Below, piece by piece: positions 18,617-28,326 of a stretch of 64,000 nt of DNA. A model generated the notes under the pieces. It ran no database searches, was not told the origin of the DNA, and saw only the letters and a list, made by a program, of their open reading frames with translations. Origin of the DNA: Candidatus Tisiphia endosymbiont of Nemotelus nigrinus. GTDB taxonomy: Bacteria > Pseudomonadota > Alphaproteobacteria > Rickettsiales > Rickettsiaceae. The stretch's first letter is position 1; the number at the start of each line of letters is the position of its first letter. Made by a program: the position numbers and the translations under genes. Location of the stretch: positions 1,116,001 through 1,180,000 of the forward strand of contig NZ_OZ032151.1 of NCBI RefSeq assembly GCF_964026475.1, written 5' to 3'.

Positions 18617-20533
18617 TTATCCGCCAAAGGCAGAATCTGAAGAATTGTTTTGCTTTCTCCCACTACCCCGGAAGCTACTAAGTTTTTTAGACCTAGTTGG
18701 ATGTTTCAATTTGCGTAGTGCTTTGGACTCTATTTGTCTAATACGTTCCCTAGTGACGTTAAATTGCTGTCCTACTTCTTCCAGTGTATGATCAGTATTC
18801 ATCCCTATACCAAATCTCATTCTTAAAACCCTTTCTTCACGAGGAGTAAGGGTTGCTAATACTCTAGTTGTAACCTCTCGTAAATTCGATTGAATCGCCG
18901 CATCAAGTGGTAATATAGCATTTTTGTCTTCAATAAAGTCTCCCAAATAACTACCATCATCATCGCCTACTGGATTTTCCAAGCTAATTGGCTCTTTAGC
19001 TATCTTCATCACTTTACGTACTTTATCAACTGGCATAGAAAGGCGAGTGGCAATTTCTGCTGGAGTTGGTTCATAACCTAGTTCATTTAGCATCTGCCTA
19101 GAAGTACGGATAATTTTATTAATTGTCTCAATCATATGTACAGGAATACGTATAGTTCTGGCTTGATCTGCGATAGCTCTAGTAATAGCTTGCCTAATCC
19201 ACCAAGTAGCATAAGTAGAAAATTTATACCCCCGACGATATTCAAATTTATCAACAGCCTTCATTAATCCTATATTTCCTTCCTGAATTAAATCTAAAAA
19301 CTGTAGTCCACGATTTGCATACTTTTTAGCAATAGAAATAACTAGACGAAGATTAGCTTCTATCATAGCTTTTTTAGCTCTAAGGACCTGTCTTTCTCCC
19401 TTTTGTATTGTATGTACTAATTTTTTAAATTCAATAATTGGCAAACCAATAATCATTTCCATAGCCTTTAATTCGCTAATCATTTGATCAGTGCTATCAG
19501 ATTCTTTAGCAAGGAAACTTTTCCAATTAGACTTCTTATTTTTTTGCATTTGCCTTTTCCAGTTCTCATCAATTACTGCTCCCATATATTCACTTATGAA
19601 ACATTGACGAGTTATGCCATATTTTTCAGCTAACTTAAGAAAACTCCCTTCTTTGTACACTAATTCTTTATTCAGACTATATATTCTATTAAGAATCTCC
19701 TCCGTTCTTTTAGAGTGAAAATGAATACCAGAAATTTCAACAATTATTAATTGTAGATTTTTGGCATATTTTTTGTTATCTTGTAACCCCTTAGGTTGAG
19801 GATAACGGGCATAATGTTTTTTTGCTTCAACTAACAGCTCTTCAGAAAGTTTAGCAATTTTTTCCATACGCTTGACAACAGCAGGTAATAATTGTAATTC
19901 AATAGTAGCTATTGATAAATTACTAGCTTCTTCATGTTCTTCATGTTCTGATTCCAAATCATTATTGTGATTATCTTCAGCATTACCACAATATTCGTGA
20001 ACCATATTAGCTTCTAGATCAATCAAATCCCGAAGTAGAATTTTTTCATTAGCTAAATCTTCATGCCATTTAATAAAGAACTTCATCGATATTGGATTTT
20101 CACAAAGTGACTTAACCATTATCTCCTTGCCTTCCTCAATATCTTGAGCTACTTCTATTTCAGCCTCACGAGAGAAAAGCCCAACCCCTCCCATATCTCG
20201 TAAATATAATCTTACTGGGTCGTCGGTTGAACCTAGATTTTCCTCTTCGCTGTCATCTTCAGACTCATTATCAACATTATTAGACAGTTTAAATTCTTCA
20301 TCTACATTAATATCAAGTTTAATCTCGTCCTCATCCCCTTCTATAATATCAACTCCAGCCTCAGAAAACTTTGATATTACCTTTTCCACATCATTTACTG
20401 ATATATTATTAGTGATTGGAATAACTTTGTTTATATCATAATAAGTAACTGCCTTGCCTTTTGCTTTGGCTGATTTAACTAAGTTATCAACTGCTTCGCC
20501 TTTTTCGTCCACATTCTTTTTTACATCCGTCAT
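18617..20533 (-). CDS. rpoD: RNA polymerase primary sigma factor (sigma70, RpoD)
   Basis: Housekeeping sigma factor, 638 residues. Region 1.2 is [20 protein letters not shown] (about 102-121), followed by a long non-conserved region, then region 2 ([60 protein letters not shown]) and region 4 with the helix-turn-helix [20 protein letters not shown]. It lies 17 bp after dnaG on the same strand, reproducing the dnaG-rpoD macromolecular-synthesis pairing. The clear TTGACA/TATAAT-like promoters elsewhere in the window fit its expected specificity. Confidence 0.98.
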   Translation of the reverse strand: MTDVKKNVDEKGEAVDNLVKSAKAKGKAVTYYDINKVIPITNNISVNDVEKVISKFSEAGVDIIEGDEDEIKLDINVDEEFKLSNNVDNESEDDSEEENLGSTDDPVRLYLRDMGGVGLFSREAEIEVAQDIEEGKEIMVKSLCENPISMKFFIKWHEDLANEKILLRDLIDLEANMVHEYCGNAEDNHNNDLESEHEEHEEASNLSIATIELQLLPAVVKRMEKIAKLSEELLVEAKKHYARYPQPKGLQDNKKYAKNLQLIIVEISGIHFHSKRTEEILNRIYSLNKELVYKEGSFLKLAEKYGITRQCFISEYMGAVIDENWKRQMQKNKKSNWKSFLAKESDSTDQMISELKAMEMIIGLPIIEFKKLVHTIQKGERQVLRAKKAMIEANLRLVISIAKKYANRGLQFLDLIQEGNIGLMKAVDKFEYRRGYKFSTYATWWIRQAITRAIADQARTIRIPVHMIETINKIIRTSRQMLNELGYEPTPAEIATRLSMPVDKVRKVMKIAKEPISLENPVGDDDGSYLGDFIEDKNAILPLDAAIQSNLREVTTRVLATLTPREERVLRMRFGIGMNTDHTLEEVGQQFNVTRERIRQIESKALRKLKHPTRSKKLSSFRGSGRKQNNSSDSAFGG

Positions 20534-20550
20534 AATTTATAAACCTTAGG

Positions 20551-22323
20551 TCAATTAGTAAAAGATTCGTTTAGATTATAAAGCTCTTTAGAAACCTTCA
20601 TAATCTCTTCTCGGTATAACATAGCTTTTTTCAACTCTTCATCTGATCCATTTTGAATAATGGTTCTATATTCTTGTTTTAGTAGTACTAGGTGATATTT
20701 TTTATGTAACCATTGCCAAAGCAAGTCAGAATCTATATCATTCTTATTAAATGATATATCTAGAAATAGATTATTAGGTTTTGACAATACCGAAAAAGTG
20801 TTGTAAAATCCATCTTTTTCTGCCAAATCAATAATATTTTCCTGATCTAATATATCATTGTTAATAATCTCTGCAAAATACCAGTCACGAAAATCGTCAA
20901 GCATTTTATTTTGAAAATTTAACGTTAATAAAAAATCCTTTATTTCTTGCTTTTTAACTATTTCTGGAAACTTTATGAACATTATACAAAAAACTTGTTC
21001 TAACATCTCAATCTCTGAATAGTCCGGAGCTGAAAATATTACATTTGAATTTTTTCTTCCCCCCTTACTTTGACGTTTAATTAAATTTTGCCATATTTGA
21101 TCTTTAAAATATCTATAGTAATTATGGCTCAAGGTCCTATCTTTTATTTGCTTACAATAATCTCCAAGATTTTTTTCTAAAATAGCTTTGTCTTCTGGAG
21201 TTACAAAAGTCTTGCCTTCGTATTCGGAACGCCAAATCATTTCGGATAGATTAATCCTTTTATCAAAAATTGTGGCAAAGCCCTTTGCCCCATCTTTATT
21301 GATAATATCATTAGGATCACTACCACTAGGTAACATGACAAAGGAAATTTTCTTATTACCATTTATCAACGGTAATACTAGGTTAATTACTCGCTGAGTA
21401 GCTTTTATTCCTGCCATATCGCCATCTAAGCAAAGTGCTATTTCATCGCCCGCCCGCCATAATTTCTGCAGATGATTTTCTGTAACTGCAGTACCAAGAC
21501 TTGCTACGGTTTCTTTAAAACCAGCCTGGTGCAAGGCAATAACATCTAAGTATCCCTCAACCAAAATTGAATGGTTTTTCTTATAAGCAACACTAATCGC
21601 ATTATTCTCTCCATATAATGTTTCATTTTTCTGAAATAATATGGTTTCCGGAGAATTTAAATATTTAGGCAATCCATCACCAATTACTCGTCCCCCGAAA
21701 CCAATTACCTTATTATAGATATTTCTAATCGGAAAAATTACCCGGTTATAAAATATTTCATACATTGTACCATCATTTCTCTTGCCCACTAAGCCTGCTT
21801 TTTGAAGTTTTTTCAAAGATATTGATTTTTTTTCAAAAAATTTCTGCAATTCCTTAGCTGGAGGGGCAAAACCAATGGAGAATTCCTTAATTGCTTCTTT
21901 ACTAATACCACGATCATCTAAATAACTACATACTTCTTGTGACAATTGTGATGCAAAAAACCTTTCTGCCATCTCTAAGATATCAAGTAGTTCATCTGAT
22001 TCTTCATGCAGTTTTTGTTGTTCTACGGTTAATTTAGGCAATTCAATGCCATAATCATTAGCAAGTTTAATAGCCGCTTCTTTGTAAGATAAACCACTAA
22101 GGCTAGCAACAAATCTTATAACATCTCCGTGAACAGTGCAGCCAAAGCAATAATAAAATCTCTTGGCATCATTTACCGTAAATGATGGAGACTTTTCAAC
22201 ATGAAAAGGACATAGCCCCAAGTAATTCCCAGATTTCTTAGTTAAAACTACTTTTTGCCTAACAATATCTGATAAATTAATCTTGGTTCTGAGAAGTTCA
22301 TAAAATTCTAATGGAATTCTCAT
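20551..22323 (-). CDS. dnaG: DNA primase
   Basis: Synthesises RNA primers for the lagging strand. The 590-residue protein begins with the zinc-binding domain (CPFHVEKSPSF... then YYCFGC), followed by the catalytic core (IGFAPP, VIGFGGRVI) and the Toprim acidic residues (LVEGYLDVIAL, CLDGDMAG). The C-terminal helicase-binding region is present but diverged. It overlaps the upstream kinase gene by four bases and is followed by rpoD, suggesting a three-gene transcript. Confidence 0.97.
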   Translation of the reverse strand: MRIPLEFYELLRTKINLSDIVRQKVVLTKKSGNYLGLCPFHVEKSPSFTVNDAKRFYYCFGCTVHGDVIRFVASLSGLSYKEAAIKLANDYGIELPKLTVEQQKLHEESDELLDILEMAERFFASQLSQEVCSYLDDRGISKEAIKEFSIGFAPPAKELQKFFEKKSISLKKLQKAGLVGKRNDGTMYEIFYNRVIFPIRNIYNKVIGFGGRVIGDGLPKYLNSPETILFQKNETLYGENNAISVAYKKNHSILVEGYLDVIALHQAGFKETVASLGTAVTENHLQKLWRAGDEIALCLDGDMAGIKATQRVINLVLPLINGNKKISFVMLPSGSDPNDIINKDGAKGFATIFDKRINLSEMIWRSEYEGKTFVTPEDKAILEKNLGDYCKQIKDRTLSHNYYRYFKDQIWQNLIKRQSKGGRKNSNVIFSAPDYSEIEMLEQVFCIMFIKFPEIVKKQEIKDFLLTLNFQNKMLDDFRDWYFAEIINNDILDQENIIDLAEKDGFYNTFSVLSKPNNLFLDISFNKNDIDSDLLWQWLHKKYHLVLLKQEYRTIIQNGSDEELKKAMLYREEIMKVSKELYNLNESFTN

Positions 22324-22940
22324 AAACCTAAAATGAAGGTGAATATGGTGGTAGAAACGCAGTAAGTAAGCGGTATTAATAAATTATCGTTGATCAATAA
22401 TTCTTTTGCATAAAATTCACCAATAGTAGCAACTATAGAACTAATTATGATAACAGTAAAACTAGTATGATAACCGACGAAAAAATACACTAGCATGCTA
22501 ATAAAAATTGCAGAAATTAGAAAGGCAATAGAACCCTCCAATGATTTACCATTTTCTAGAGGCTTACCTATTTTGATACCAACTAATGCAGCAAGACAAT
22601 CAGCTATTATTAATATAAACCAAGATGAAATAGCCAAACCTTTTGAGAATAAAAGAGCTGTCAAGAAAAATCCAATCACCATAAAACTACTGCCACTTAA
22701 CCTGAATGAACCGCTCTCTTCCTCAGGTCTCATAAACTTTGTAAGAAATCTATCCGTAAATTTTTTAACGTATAAATTGTAGTGCCTAGCAATATCTATA
22801 TATAATACACAGGTGGTAAGTAAAAATAATAATGTAGTAACAACTAATTTAGATGAAAATAAATAAAAAAGCGGTATAATAAGGCTGTACAAATGGAAAG
22901 TTTTGCGTTGTATCTCAAATTTAAAGATTTTAGTTTGCAT
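22320..22940 (-). CDS. Polyprenol/phytol/diacylglycerol kinase-like membrane protein (SEC59/DgkA2-type)
   Basis: 206 residues with about six transmembrane helices. Motifs of the CTP-dependent dolichol/phytol kinase superfamily are visible: KFEIQRKTFHL at the start, DCLAALVGIKIGK (about 117-129) and GKSLEGSIAF (about 133-142). The likely reaction is phosphorylation of an isoprenoid or lipid alcohol in the inner membrane; the substrate is unknown. Overlaps dnaG by four bases and is transcribed divergently from greA. Confidence 0.78.
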   Translation of the reverse strand: MQTKIFKFEIQRKTFHLYSLIIPLFYLFSSKLVVTTLLFLLTTCVLYIDIARHYNLYVKKFTDRFLTKFMRPEEESGSFRLSGSSFMVIGFFLTALLFSKGLAISSWFILIIADCLAALVGIKIGKPLENGKSLEGSIAFLISAIFISMLVYFFVGYHTSFTVIIISSIVATIGEFYAKELLINDNLLIPLTYCVSTTIFTFILGL

Positions 22941-22958
22941 AATATCTAAAAGGGTCGT

Positions 22959-22987
22959 TTGACAAAGTTTAACACAACAAATATACT
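22959..22987 (+). promoter_or_regulatory. Sigma70-type promoter for greA
   Basis: -35 TTGACA (22959-22964), 17-bp spacer, -10 TATACT (22982-22987). The ATG of greA is 29 bp further on. Confidence 0.75.
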
Positions 22988-23016
22988 AGAAAACTTAACT
23001 TAGACAAGACATTATT

Positions 23017-23505
23017 ATGACAAAATTTCCTATTACACATAAAGGGTTCGATAGTTTAGAGAAAGAAATCAAACACCTTAAACATATAGAAAGACCAAAA
23101 GTAATTGAGGCTATAGCGACAGCTAGAGATTTTGGAGATTTATCTGAGAATGCGGAATATCATGCAGCAAGGGAGAAGCAAAGTTTTATTGAAGGTCGTA
23201 TTTTAGATCTTGAAGATAAAATGGCAAGAGCTGAAATTATTGATACTTCAAAACTCTCAGGTGACAACATAAAATTTGGTGCTACAGTTAAGTTGATCGA
23301 TGATGAAACGGAGGAAGTAGTTGTCTACCATATTGTTGGAGAATATGAAGCAGATATAACTAAAAAAAGAGTATCGATCGTATCGCCAATTGCTAAGGCT
23401 CTCATTGGTAAAATGGTTGGAGATATAGTAGAAGTTACAACTCCCAAAGGTTCAAAATCTTATGAGGTTTTGGAAGTAGCCTATCAAGAATTAGTAGATA
23501 TTTGA
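23017..23505 (+). CDS. greA: Transcription elongation factor GreA
   Basis: Rescues backtracked RNA polymerase by stimulating transcript cleavage. The 162-residue protein has the N-terminal coiled coil with the acidic tip (ARDFGDLSENAEYHAARE, about 36-53) and a C-terminal FKBP-like domain with SPIAKALIGKMVGDIVEV. Length is normal. It has its own promoter at 22959-22987 and is divergent from the kinase-dnaG-rpoD genes. Confidence 0.97.
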   Translation: MTKFPITHKGFDSLEKEIKHLKHIERPKVIEAIATARDFGDLSENAEYHAAREKQSFIEGRILDLEDKMARAEIIDTSKLSGDNIKFGATVKLIDDETEEVVVYHIVGEYEADITKKRVSIVSPIAKALIGKMVGDIVEVTTPKGSKSYEVLEVAYQELVDI

Positions 23506-23606
23506 GCATATACTCTGCTGCTTTAAAAATTGGTTTCGTAACACTTCATGATATAATAGTTCCCATATTTTAGATACGAAAATAAGAGGAATGAGATAGA
23601 ATCCTC

Positions 23607-23771
23607 TAGGTTGCTGTGAACAAAATTTAAATTTTCTATATTTTGAATATTTTAAAGCGAAAATTAATAAGATTTTTGCTGGAATCAGTTAATCATATTT
23701 CAAAAAAATCTCATAATTTGCAGCTAAAAAGAGTCAAAATAGAGTAATTTAAATTTTGTTCACACAGCCTA
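23607..23771. mobile_element. 165-bp TA-flanked inverted-repeat element (MITE), subfamily C
   Basis: Terminal repeats taggttgctgtgaacaaaat and, on the other side, the complement of taggctgtgtgaacaaaatt. The interior (gcgaaaattaataagatttt, then atttcaaaaaaatctcataa) is nearly the same as the centre of the 164-bp family although the ends are unrelated. The right terminus matches the left end of the IS5-type remnant at 24519 over its first 13 bases (ggctgtgtgaaca). Confidence 0.85.
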
Positions 23772-23806
23772 GTACCAGCCATGATTAGGTAATATAAAAA
23801 ATTAAC

Positions 23807-23835
23807 TTGCAATAACCTATAAAAAATATTATACT
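23807..23835 (+). promoter_or_regulatory. Promoter for rpmI-rplT
   Basis: -35 TTGCAA (23807-23812), 17-bp spacer, -10 TATACT (23830-23835). The leader to the rpmI ATG is about 70 nt. Confidence 0.6.
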
Positions 23836-23911
23836 TCCCTTATAGCAATGTGGCTTTGGTATGCCTAGTTTTTGCTATACAGTCTTAAAATACCAGATAT
23901 AAGGAACTATA

Positions 23912-24115
23912 ATGCCTAAATTAAAAACAAAATCAGCTGTAAAAAAGCGCTTCAACCTTACCGCTACTGGTAAGGTTTGTGCCACTCAAGCTGGTAAAAA
24001 ACACTTCATGAGACGTCGTACAAAAGCTCAACTTCGTAACCTTAGGGGAACAACGATTCTTTGTACTCAAGATGCAAAGAATTTAAAAAAATTCTTCCTC
24101 CCATATGGAATTTAA
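23912..24115 (+). CDS. rpmI: 50S ribosomal protein L35
   Basis: Small basic large-subunit protein, 67 residues. The conserved start [14 protein letters not shown] and the [19 protein letters not shown] segment are intact. Preceded by a ribosome-binding site (aagga) and followed 27 bp later by rplT, the standard pair. Elsewhere the operon is regulated by L20 binding to its leader or intergenic RNA; I could not identify that structure here. Confidence 0.97.
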   Translation: MPKLKTKSAVKKRFNLTATGKVCATQAGKKHFMRRRTKAQLRNLRGTTILCTQDAKNLKKFFLPYGI

Positions 24116-24142
24116 CAACTTAACTAAGGAAATAGGTGAGAT

Positions 24143-24499
24143 ATGTCACGTGTAAAATCAGGAAAAGTTTCAAAAAATCGTCATAAAAAAATTCTCAAAC
24201 TTGCTAAAGGTTACAGAGGACGGTCTAATAATTGCTTTAAGATAGCAATTGAGAAGGTTGAGAAAGCTCTACAATATGCTTATAGGGATCGTAGAAATCG
24301 CAAACGTGATTTTAGAGGACTTTGGATACAAAGAGTTAATGCTGCAGTGCGTGAGCATGGTTTAGTATATTCACAATTTATGGGTGGACTTAAAAAAGCT
24401 GCAATAGGTATCGATCGGAAGGTGTTAGCTGAATTGGCAGTTAACAACCCACAAGGTTTTGCAGATATAGTGGCTCAAGCCAAGGCGCAGTTGCAATAG
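24143..24499 (+). CDS. rplT: 50S ribosomal protein L20
   Basis: Early-assembly protein of the large subunit, binding 23S rRNA domain II. 118 residues, with the long basic N-terminal helix ([17 protein letters not shown]) and the C-terminal globular part ([20 protein letters not shown]). Second gene of the rpmI-rplT pair. Confidence 0.97.
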   Translation: MSRVKSGKVSKNRHKKILKLAKGYRGRSNNCFKIAIEKVEKALQYAYRDRRNRKRDFRGLWIQRVNAAVREHGLVYSQFMGGLKKAAIGIDRKVLAELAVNNPQGFADIVAQAKAQLQ

Positions 24500-24518
24500 A
24501 TTTTTTTAGACTTACCTA

Positions 24519-24779
24519 GGCTGTGTGAACATTTCTAAGTAGGAGAGAAAAATTGAAAAATGTGATAGTGTAATTTATGAGCAAAAAAAGCACTATCAGA
24601 GATGAATTATTTATTATGGTTCATGGAGGGCTGTTCATAAACGATTCAAGCACTGGAGTGATAAAGGAATATGGGGTATTTTATTTGAGAATAGCAAGGA
24701 ACAACCAGATATGGAATCAACAATGATTGACGCTACTATAGTTCGTGCACATGCCTGTTCATTTGGCTATAAAAAAGTA
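24519..24779 (+). pseudogene. IS5-family transposase remnant with left terminal repeat
   Basis: After a TA (24517-24518) the terminal repeat ggctgtgtgaacatttct begins. A short start region is followed by a fused piece reading GSWRAVHKRFKHWSDKGIWG and then ESTMIDATIVRAHACS, matching residues of the intact IS5 transposase at 49184-49936. The N-terminal third and everything after YKK are missing, the latter cut by the IS3 element starting at about 24782. The terminal repeat is not that of the IS5 copy at 49097, so this was a different IS5 relative. Confidence 0.8.
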
Positions 24780-24781
24780 TA

Positions 24782-25705
24782 GTGCCCCCAATTGTCAAAC
24801 CAAAAAAAATAAGTTAATCCGTTTTTAACTATTAAAAAATACAGATAATACAAAATTTCAACATAGTTAATTCTCTTTTATTGGCCGATAAACATCAGCT
24901 GGTCTTTTATAATTGAGAGATTGATTTCGTCTCTCATTGTTATACCACTTAATAAATTCATTCAGTATTTTCTCTAAATCAGCTATACTTTCAGGCCTAT
25001 AATAATATATTGCTTCTTGTTTTATTGTTCTCCACAATCTCTCAATATTTATATTATCAAAGCACCTACCTTTATGATCTATACTGATTTTAATATTATG
25101 CTCAATTAGACACTGTTAACAAAGCTTATTTAATTGATGAATAAAGTCTTTTTTGCTGCAAATTATAAGATTTTTTTGAAATAGCTATACTATTGCGGCA
25201 AAAATCTTATTAATTTTCGCTAAAAAATCCATTAATTCATCAATCAAATAAGCTTTGTTAAAAGTGTCTAATAACCTTGCTTGTTGCCTAATTGACAGAT
25301 TATCGTGAATATCTAACATACTGACTCTACTATTATAATCTACAGTTTTAATTTTTTTAAGAAAATTATTTTCAACTGTAATTTCTCCAATCAGTTTATG
25401 TAAAATATTTATCTCTTGCTCTAATATTTTCAACTGCTTATTTCTTTCTGATTCGGGCAGAAAAATATCTTTAGCAGAGTCAAGTAATTTTGCTTTCCAC
25501 TCATGTAAATTAGTTTGAGGCATCTTATGTTCACTACTAATCTCACTACACTCTTTTTATCACTAATTAATTCTATAGCTAACTTCGCCTTAAATCCTGG
25601 TGCATATTGTTTCTTAATACTCATTTTCTTTCCTTTCAATTTACTTGTTTTTAATAAATTTACTCGGATTAATCTATTTTTTTGGTCCTATTTTAGGGGG
25701 GCATT
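24782..25705 (-). mobile_element. IS3-family element, defective, copy 1 (contains a MITE)
   Basis: Ends tagtgcccccaattgtcaaa (left) and a right end complementary to tgccccctaaaataggacc. On the minus strand, orfA begins at 25622 (MSIKKQYAPGFKAKLAIELI) and is frameshifted before LHEWKAKLLDSAKDIF. The start of orfB follows, then the 164-bp element at 25107-25270. Beyond it only the orfB C-terminus (DHKGRCFDN...RLWRTIKQEAI) remains. About 180 codons including most of the DDE domain are missing, so the copy cannot move itself. Its right end abuts the end of pgi and appears to have truncated it. Confidence 0.82.
25107..25270. mobile_element. 164-bp TA-flanked element (MITE), copy 3
   Basis: Lies inside the IS3 remnant between orfB fragments. 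Its left junction (atgctcaat then TAGACAC) is identical to that of copy 5 at 42010, whereas the right junctions differ. Confidence 0.9.
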
Positions 25706-26915
25706 ATAACTTATATTGGTCAACAGATGGTTGGCTAAATGGATCGATTTTTAGATAATTAGCAATTAGTATAGTACTCAACATTGTGTGAATAATTTGA
25801 TCTACAATTATATCCTCATCGATATGTACAAAATTCTCTAGCAGCACTGGTCGCTTGACTTGCACTAATGCATTATATATATTGTTAGCATGAGCAGCTA
25901 GACTCATGTCGATATCTGAGTTTGCTTTGTTGTTAGTAATAATTTTATAAAATTTATCATCTGGACCTTCTAAATAAAGTTGCAATTGACTGTGTTGATC
26001 AAATGTTCCTTTTGCTATTATAGGAGTTATACCAAACCCATTCTTACCAAGTGATTCAGCTATAATCTGTTGTTGCCACCTACATAAATCATCTAATTGA
26101 TAACTATAATTAAACATAACTAACATATGTCTATTTAAAGAATATTGATTAAGGTAATACTCAGCTATCTGACAAATACTAGAACCATCAAGAATAGACC
26201 TCTTTCGAAACTCTACTCCTGCTGGTGGTTTGTACGTCGAGCAGGTACTCGAATCCTCACGTACATTTGAGTACGCTGCGGTTCTGCGCTCCGTGCCTCC
26301 TTCAAACTCCTCAGCACAAGCGAGTTTCGAAAGAGGTCTAATGATATCTGATATTTTTTGAAAAGCAGCTGCAACGACTTTATCTACATCAACTCCTGCA
26401 GTTGTTGCTGGTATCAAAGAGGCATTAGAAATTATGCCAAATCTTCCGCTGCTTACATTATCATACTCTAAACAATTCGCCCCAAAAGATTTCGCTAAAT
26501 TATATAACAAGCTATTACTAAACGGTACTATTACATAAACATTTTGAGGGAAAACACGTAAAACTTCCAAAACATACTTAGTTAATAAATAGGTTTCATT
26601 GGTATTCCCAGACCTACTCAATGAAAAAAACACTGCTTTATCTAAATTAACCAGTGCCAATTTTTTATCAATTGCCAACTGATCTAAATTATCAAGATAT
26701 ATTAGCCTTTTAGTAGCTACTGCCTTCATACTTAATAATGCTCTAACATTTAAGCAAGATGCACCAAAACCTATAATAATCACCGTATCATATTTTGCAG
26801 TGAGCTGATTTGCAAGAGCCTTTATTTCATCTTTCTTGATCAGCTCAAACCTTAAGAAATCATATTTATTGGCTTTAATCTGTAAAATAAGGTCATTATA
26901 TAGTTTGCTCAGCAT
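25704..26915 (-). CDS. pgi: Glucose-6-phosphate isomerase-like protein, with palindromic insert and clipped C-terminus
   Basis: Phosphoglucose isomerase fold (SIS domains), expected to interconvert glucose-6-phosphate and fructose-6-phosphate. Family segments are visible: IIIGFGASCLNVRAL (first SIS loop), SLSRSGNTNETYLLT, SSGRFGIISNASLIPA, ESLGKNGFGITPI and GTFDQHSQLQLYLEGP, and the C-terminal DPFSQPSVDQ. Two defects stand out. A 48-codon palindromic insert occupies 26195-26340 (about residues 193-240). The protein also stops at QPSVDQYKL, where relatives continue about ten residues, exactly at the IS3 end. Catalytic lysine and helix residues near the C-terminus may be lost. Classical Rickettsia lack glycolysis, so the gene is notable. 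Activity is uncertain. Confidence 0.8.
   Translation of the reverse strand: MLSKLYNDLILQIKANKYDFLRFELIKKDEIKALANQLTAKYDTVIIIGFGASCLNVRALLSMKAVATKRLIYLDNLDQLAIDKKLALVNLDKAVFFSLSRSGNTNETYLLTKYVLEVLRVFPQNVYVIVPFSNSLLYNLAKSFGANCLEYDNVSSGRFGIISNASLIPATTAGVDVDKVVAAAFQKISDIIRPLSKLACAEEFEGGTERRTAAYSNVREDSSTCSTYKPPAGVEFRKRSILDGSSICQIAEYYLNQYSLNRHMLVMFNYSYQLDDLCRWQQQIIAESLGKNGFGITPIIAKGTFDQHSQLQLYLEGPDDKFYKIITNNKANSDIDMSLAAHANNIYNALVQVKRPVLLENFVHIDEDIIVDQIIHTMLSTILIANYLKIDPFSQPSVDQYKL
26195..26340. repeat. Protein-coding palindromic element (RPE-like) inside pgi
   Basis: A 146-bp unit bounded by TA, with arms tagacctctttcgaaactc and the exact complement at 26322-26340. Removing it and one TA deletes 144 bp (48 codons) and keeps the frame. 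The centre carries cctcacgtac and gtacgctgcgg, also found in the intergenic palindromes at 8517 and 27051. On the pgi strand it encodes a basic, low-hydrophobicity peptide. Confidence 0.88.
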
Positions 26916-27275
26916 TTAATCTCCGCTTAATGTTTTTAAACCTGAGTAGGTTTTTGATATTTTTATAAGTCTCTAAATGTCATTACGAGCAGACGTAAGC
27001 TAACGAAGCAATTATGTTTCGTGTCATCCATGCGAAAGAAGCGATATAGATATACTCTTCTGCTTTAAAGAATTGTTTTTTGAAAATATCAGGGACTCGT
27101 ATACTCACGTACTATAGTACGCTGCGTGTACTCGCCCATCATTTTCAAATCCAATTCTTCAAATCATTTGAGTATACTTATATCACATTTTTAAGACGTT
27201 ATTTGATATGCTAATTTAATCCGGACTTTCTAGGAGTCTGTGGGAATAACATCTTTCTATTAAGTCTTTTTAAGT
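26916..27275. other. Intergenic with palindromic element
   Basis: Holds a half-palindrome (about 26980-27040), the element 27051-27176 and a single end fragment ctaggagtctgtgg (about 27229) of the 124-bp element family. No gene seen. Confidence 0.6.
27051..27176. repeat. Palindromic element (126 bp), intergenic copy 2
   Basis: Same orientation and near-identical centre as 8517-8643; TA-bounded (tatactc ... gagtata). The left arm has decayed. Confidence 0.82.
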
Positions 27276-28154
27276 TTAGATTCTTCCTAATAATTCAAAC
27301 ATAGTTTTCCCGATATCAGCTGGCGATCTAGTGATAGTGACTCCCGCGCTCTGTAGTGCCTCTAACTTGTGTTCAGCTGATCCTTGTCCATTAGAAATAA
27401 TCGCACCAGCATGCCCCATTCTTTTTCCTTCAGGGGCAGTAATACCAGCAATGAAACTAACTATTGGTTTTTTAATCTTTGAACTTTTTATTAATTCAGC
27501 AGCCTTTTCCTCAGCGTCTCCCCCTATTTCGCCAATCATAATAAGCGATTCTGTTTCATCATCTTGTAAAAACATTTCAATACAATCAACAAAATCAGTA
27601 CCGTTAACTGGATCCCCACCAATACCAATACAGCTGGATTGACCAAGGCCAATAGCTGTAGTCTGGGCTACCGCTTCATATGTTAAAGTACCGGAGCGAG
27701 ATATAATTCCAACTTTTCCTCTTCTGTGAATATAGCCAGGCATTATACCAATTTTACATTCATCTGGGGTAATAATGCCTGGACAGTTAGGACCAATTAA
27801 TCTAGTTTTTGATCCAACTAATGCCCTTTTGACCTTTATCATATCAAGTACTGGTATACCCTCTGTAATACACACTACCAATCTAATTCCTGCATCTATA
27901 GCTTCCAAAATTGAGTCAGCAGCAAATGGTGGTGGAACATAAATAACACTGGCTGTAGCCCCGGTTTTTTCAACTGCTTCATGTACTGTATTATATACAG
28001 GTAAACCTAAATGAATACTCCCTCCTTTTCCAGGAGTTACCCCTCCTACCATTTTAGTACCATAATTTATGGCTTGTTCAGAATGGAAAGTCCCTTGAGA
28101 ACCAGTAAAACCCTGACAAATTACTTTTGTATTTTTATCAACTAATATTGACAT
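27276..28154 (-). CDS. sucD: Succinyl-CoA synthetase alpha subunit
   Basis: TCA-cycle enzyme converting succinyl-CoA to succinate with nucleotide triphosphate formation. 292 residues. The CoA-binding Rossmann region ([17 protein letters not shown]), the NCPGIITP segment and the phospho-histidine in [10 protein letters not shown] are intact. It should pair with sucC, but here an Rpn-family gene (28327-29259) separates the two, which normally overlap or nearly touch. With a 172-bp gap upstream it may need its own promoter. Confidence 0.97.
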   Translation of the reverse strand: MSILVDKNTKVICQGFTGSQGTFHSEQAINYGTKMVGGVTPGKGGSIHLGLPVYNTVHEAVEKTGATASVIYVPPPFAADSILEAIDAGIRLVVCITEGIPVLDMIKVKRALVGSKTRLIGPNCPGIITPDECKIGIMPGYIHRRGKVGIISRSGTLTYEAVAQTTAIGLGQSSCIGIGGDPVNGTDFVDCIEMFLQDDETESLIMIGEIGGDAEEKAAELIKSSKIKKPIVSFIAGITAPEGKRMGHAGAIISNGQGSAEHKLEALQSAGVTITRSPADIGKTMFELLGRI

Positions 28155-28326
28155 ATATGCATTTTCCGTATTTTTTGAAATAGTGATTGAAATAGACCTA
28201 TTTTAAGACTAAAATATTGTAACAAAATAACCTTTTAATTCTGCAGAACATCTTGGAGTATAACAATAACCAATCTTAATCTGTGTTTAAAAATTATTTA
28301 CAATGCCTAATCTAATAATTCGTCAT

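Larger units (their letters stand above)
23506..23911. other. Intergenic with a MITE and the rpmI promoter
   Basis: Contains a partial palindromic-element arm (about 23511-23535), the element 23607-23771 and the promoter at 23807-23835. No infC gene, the usual rpmI neighbour, is present upstream. Confidence 0.6.
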
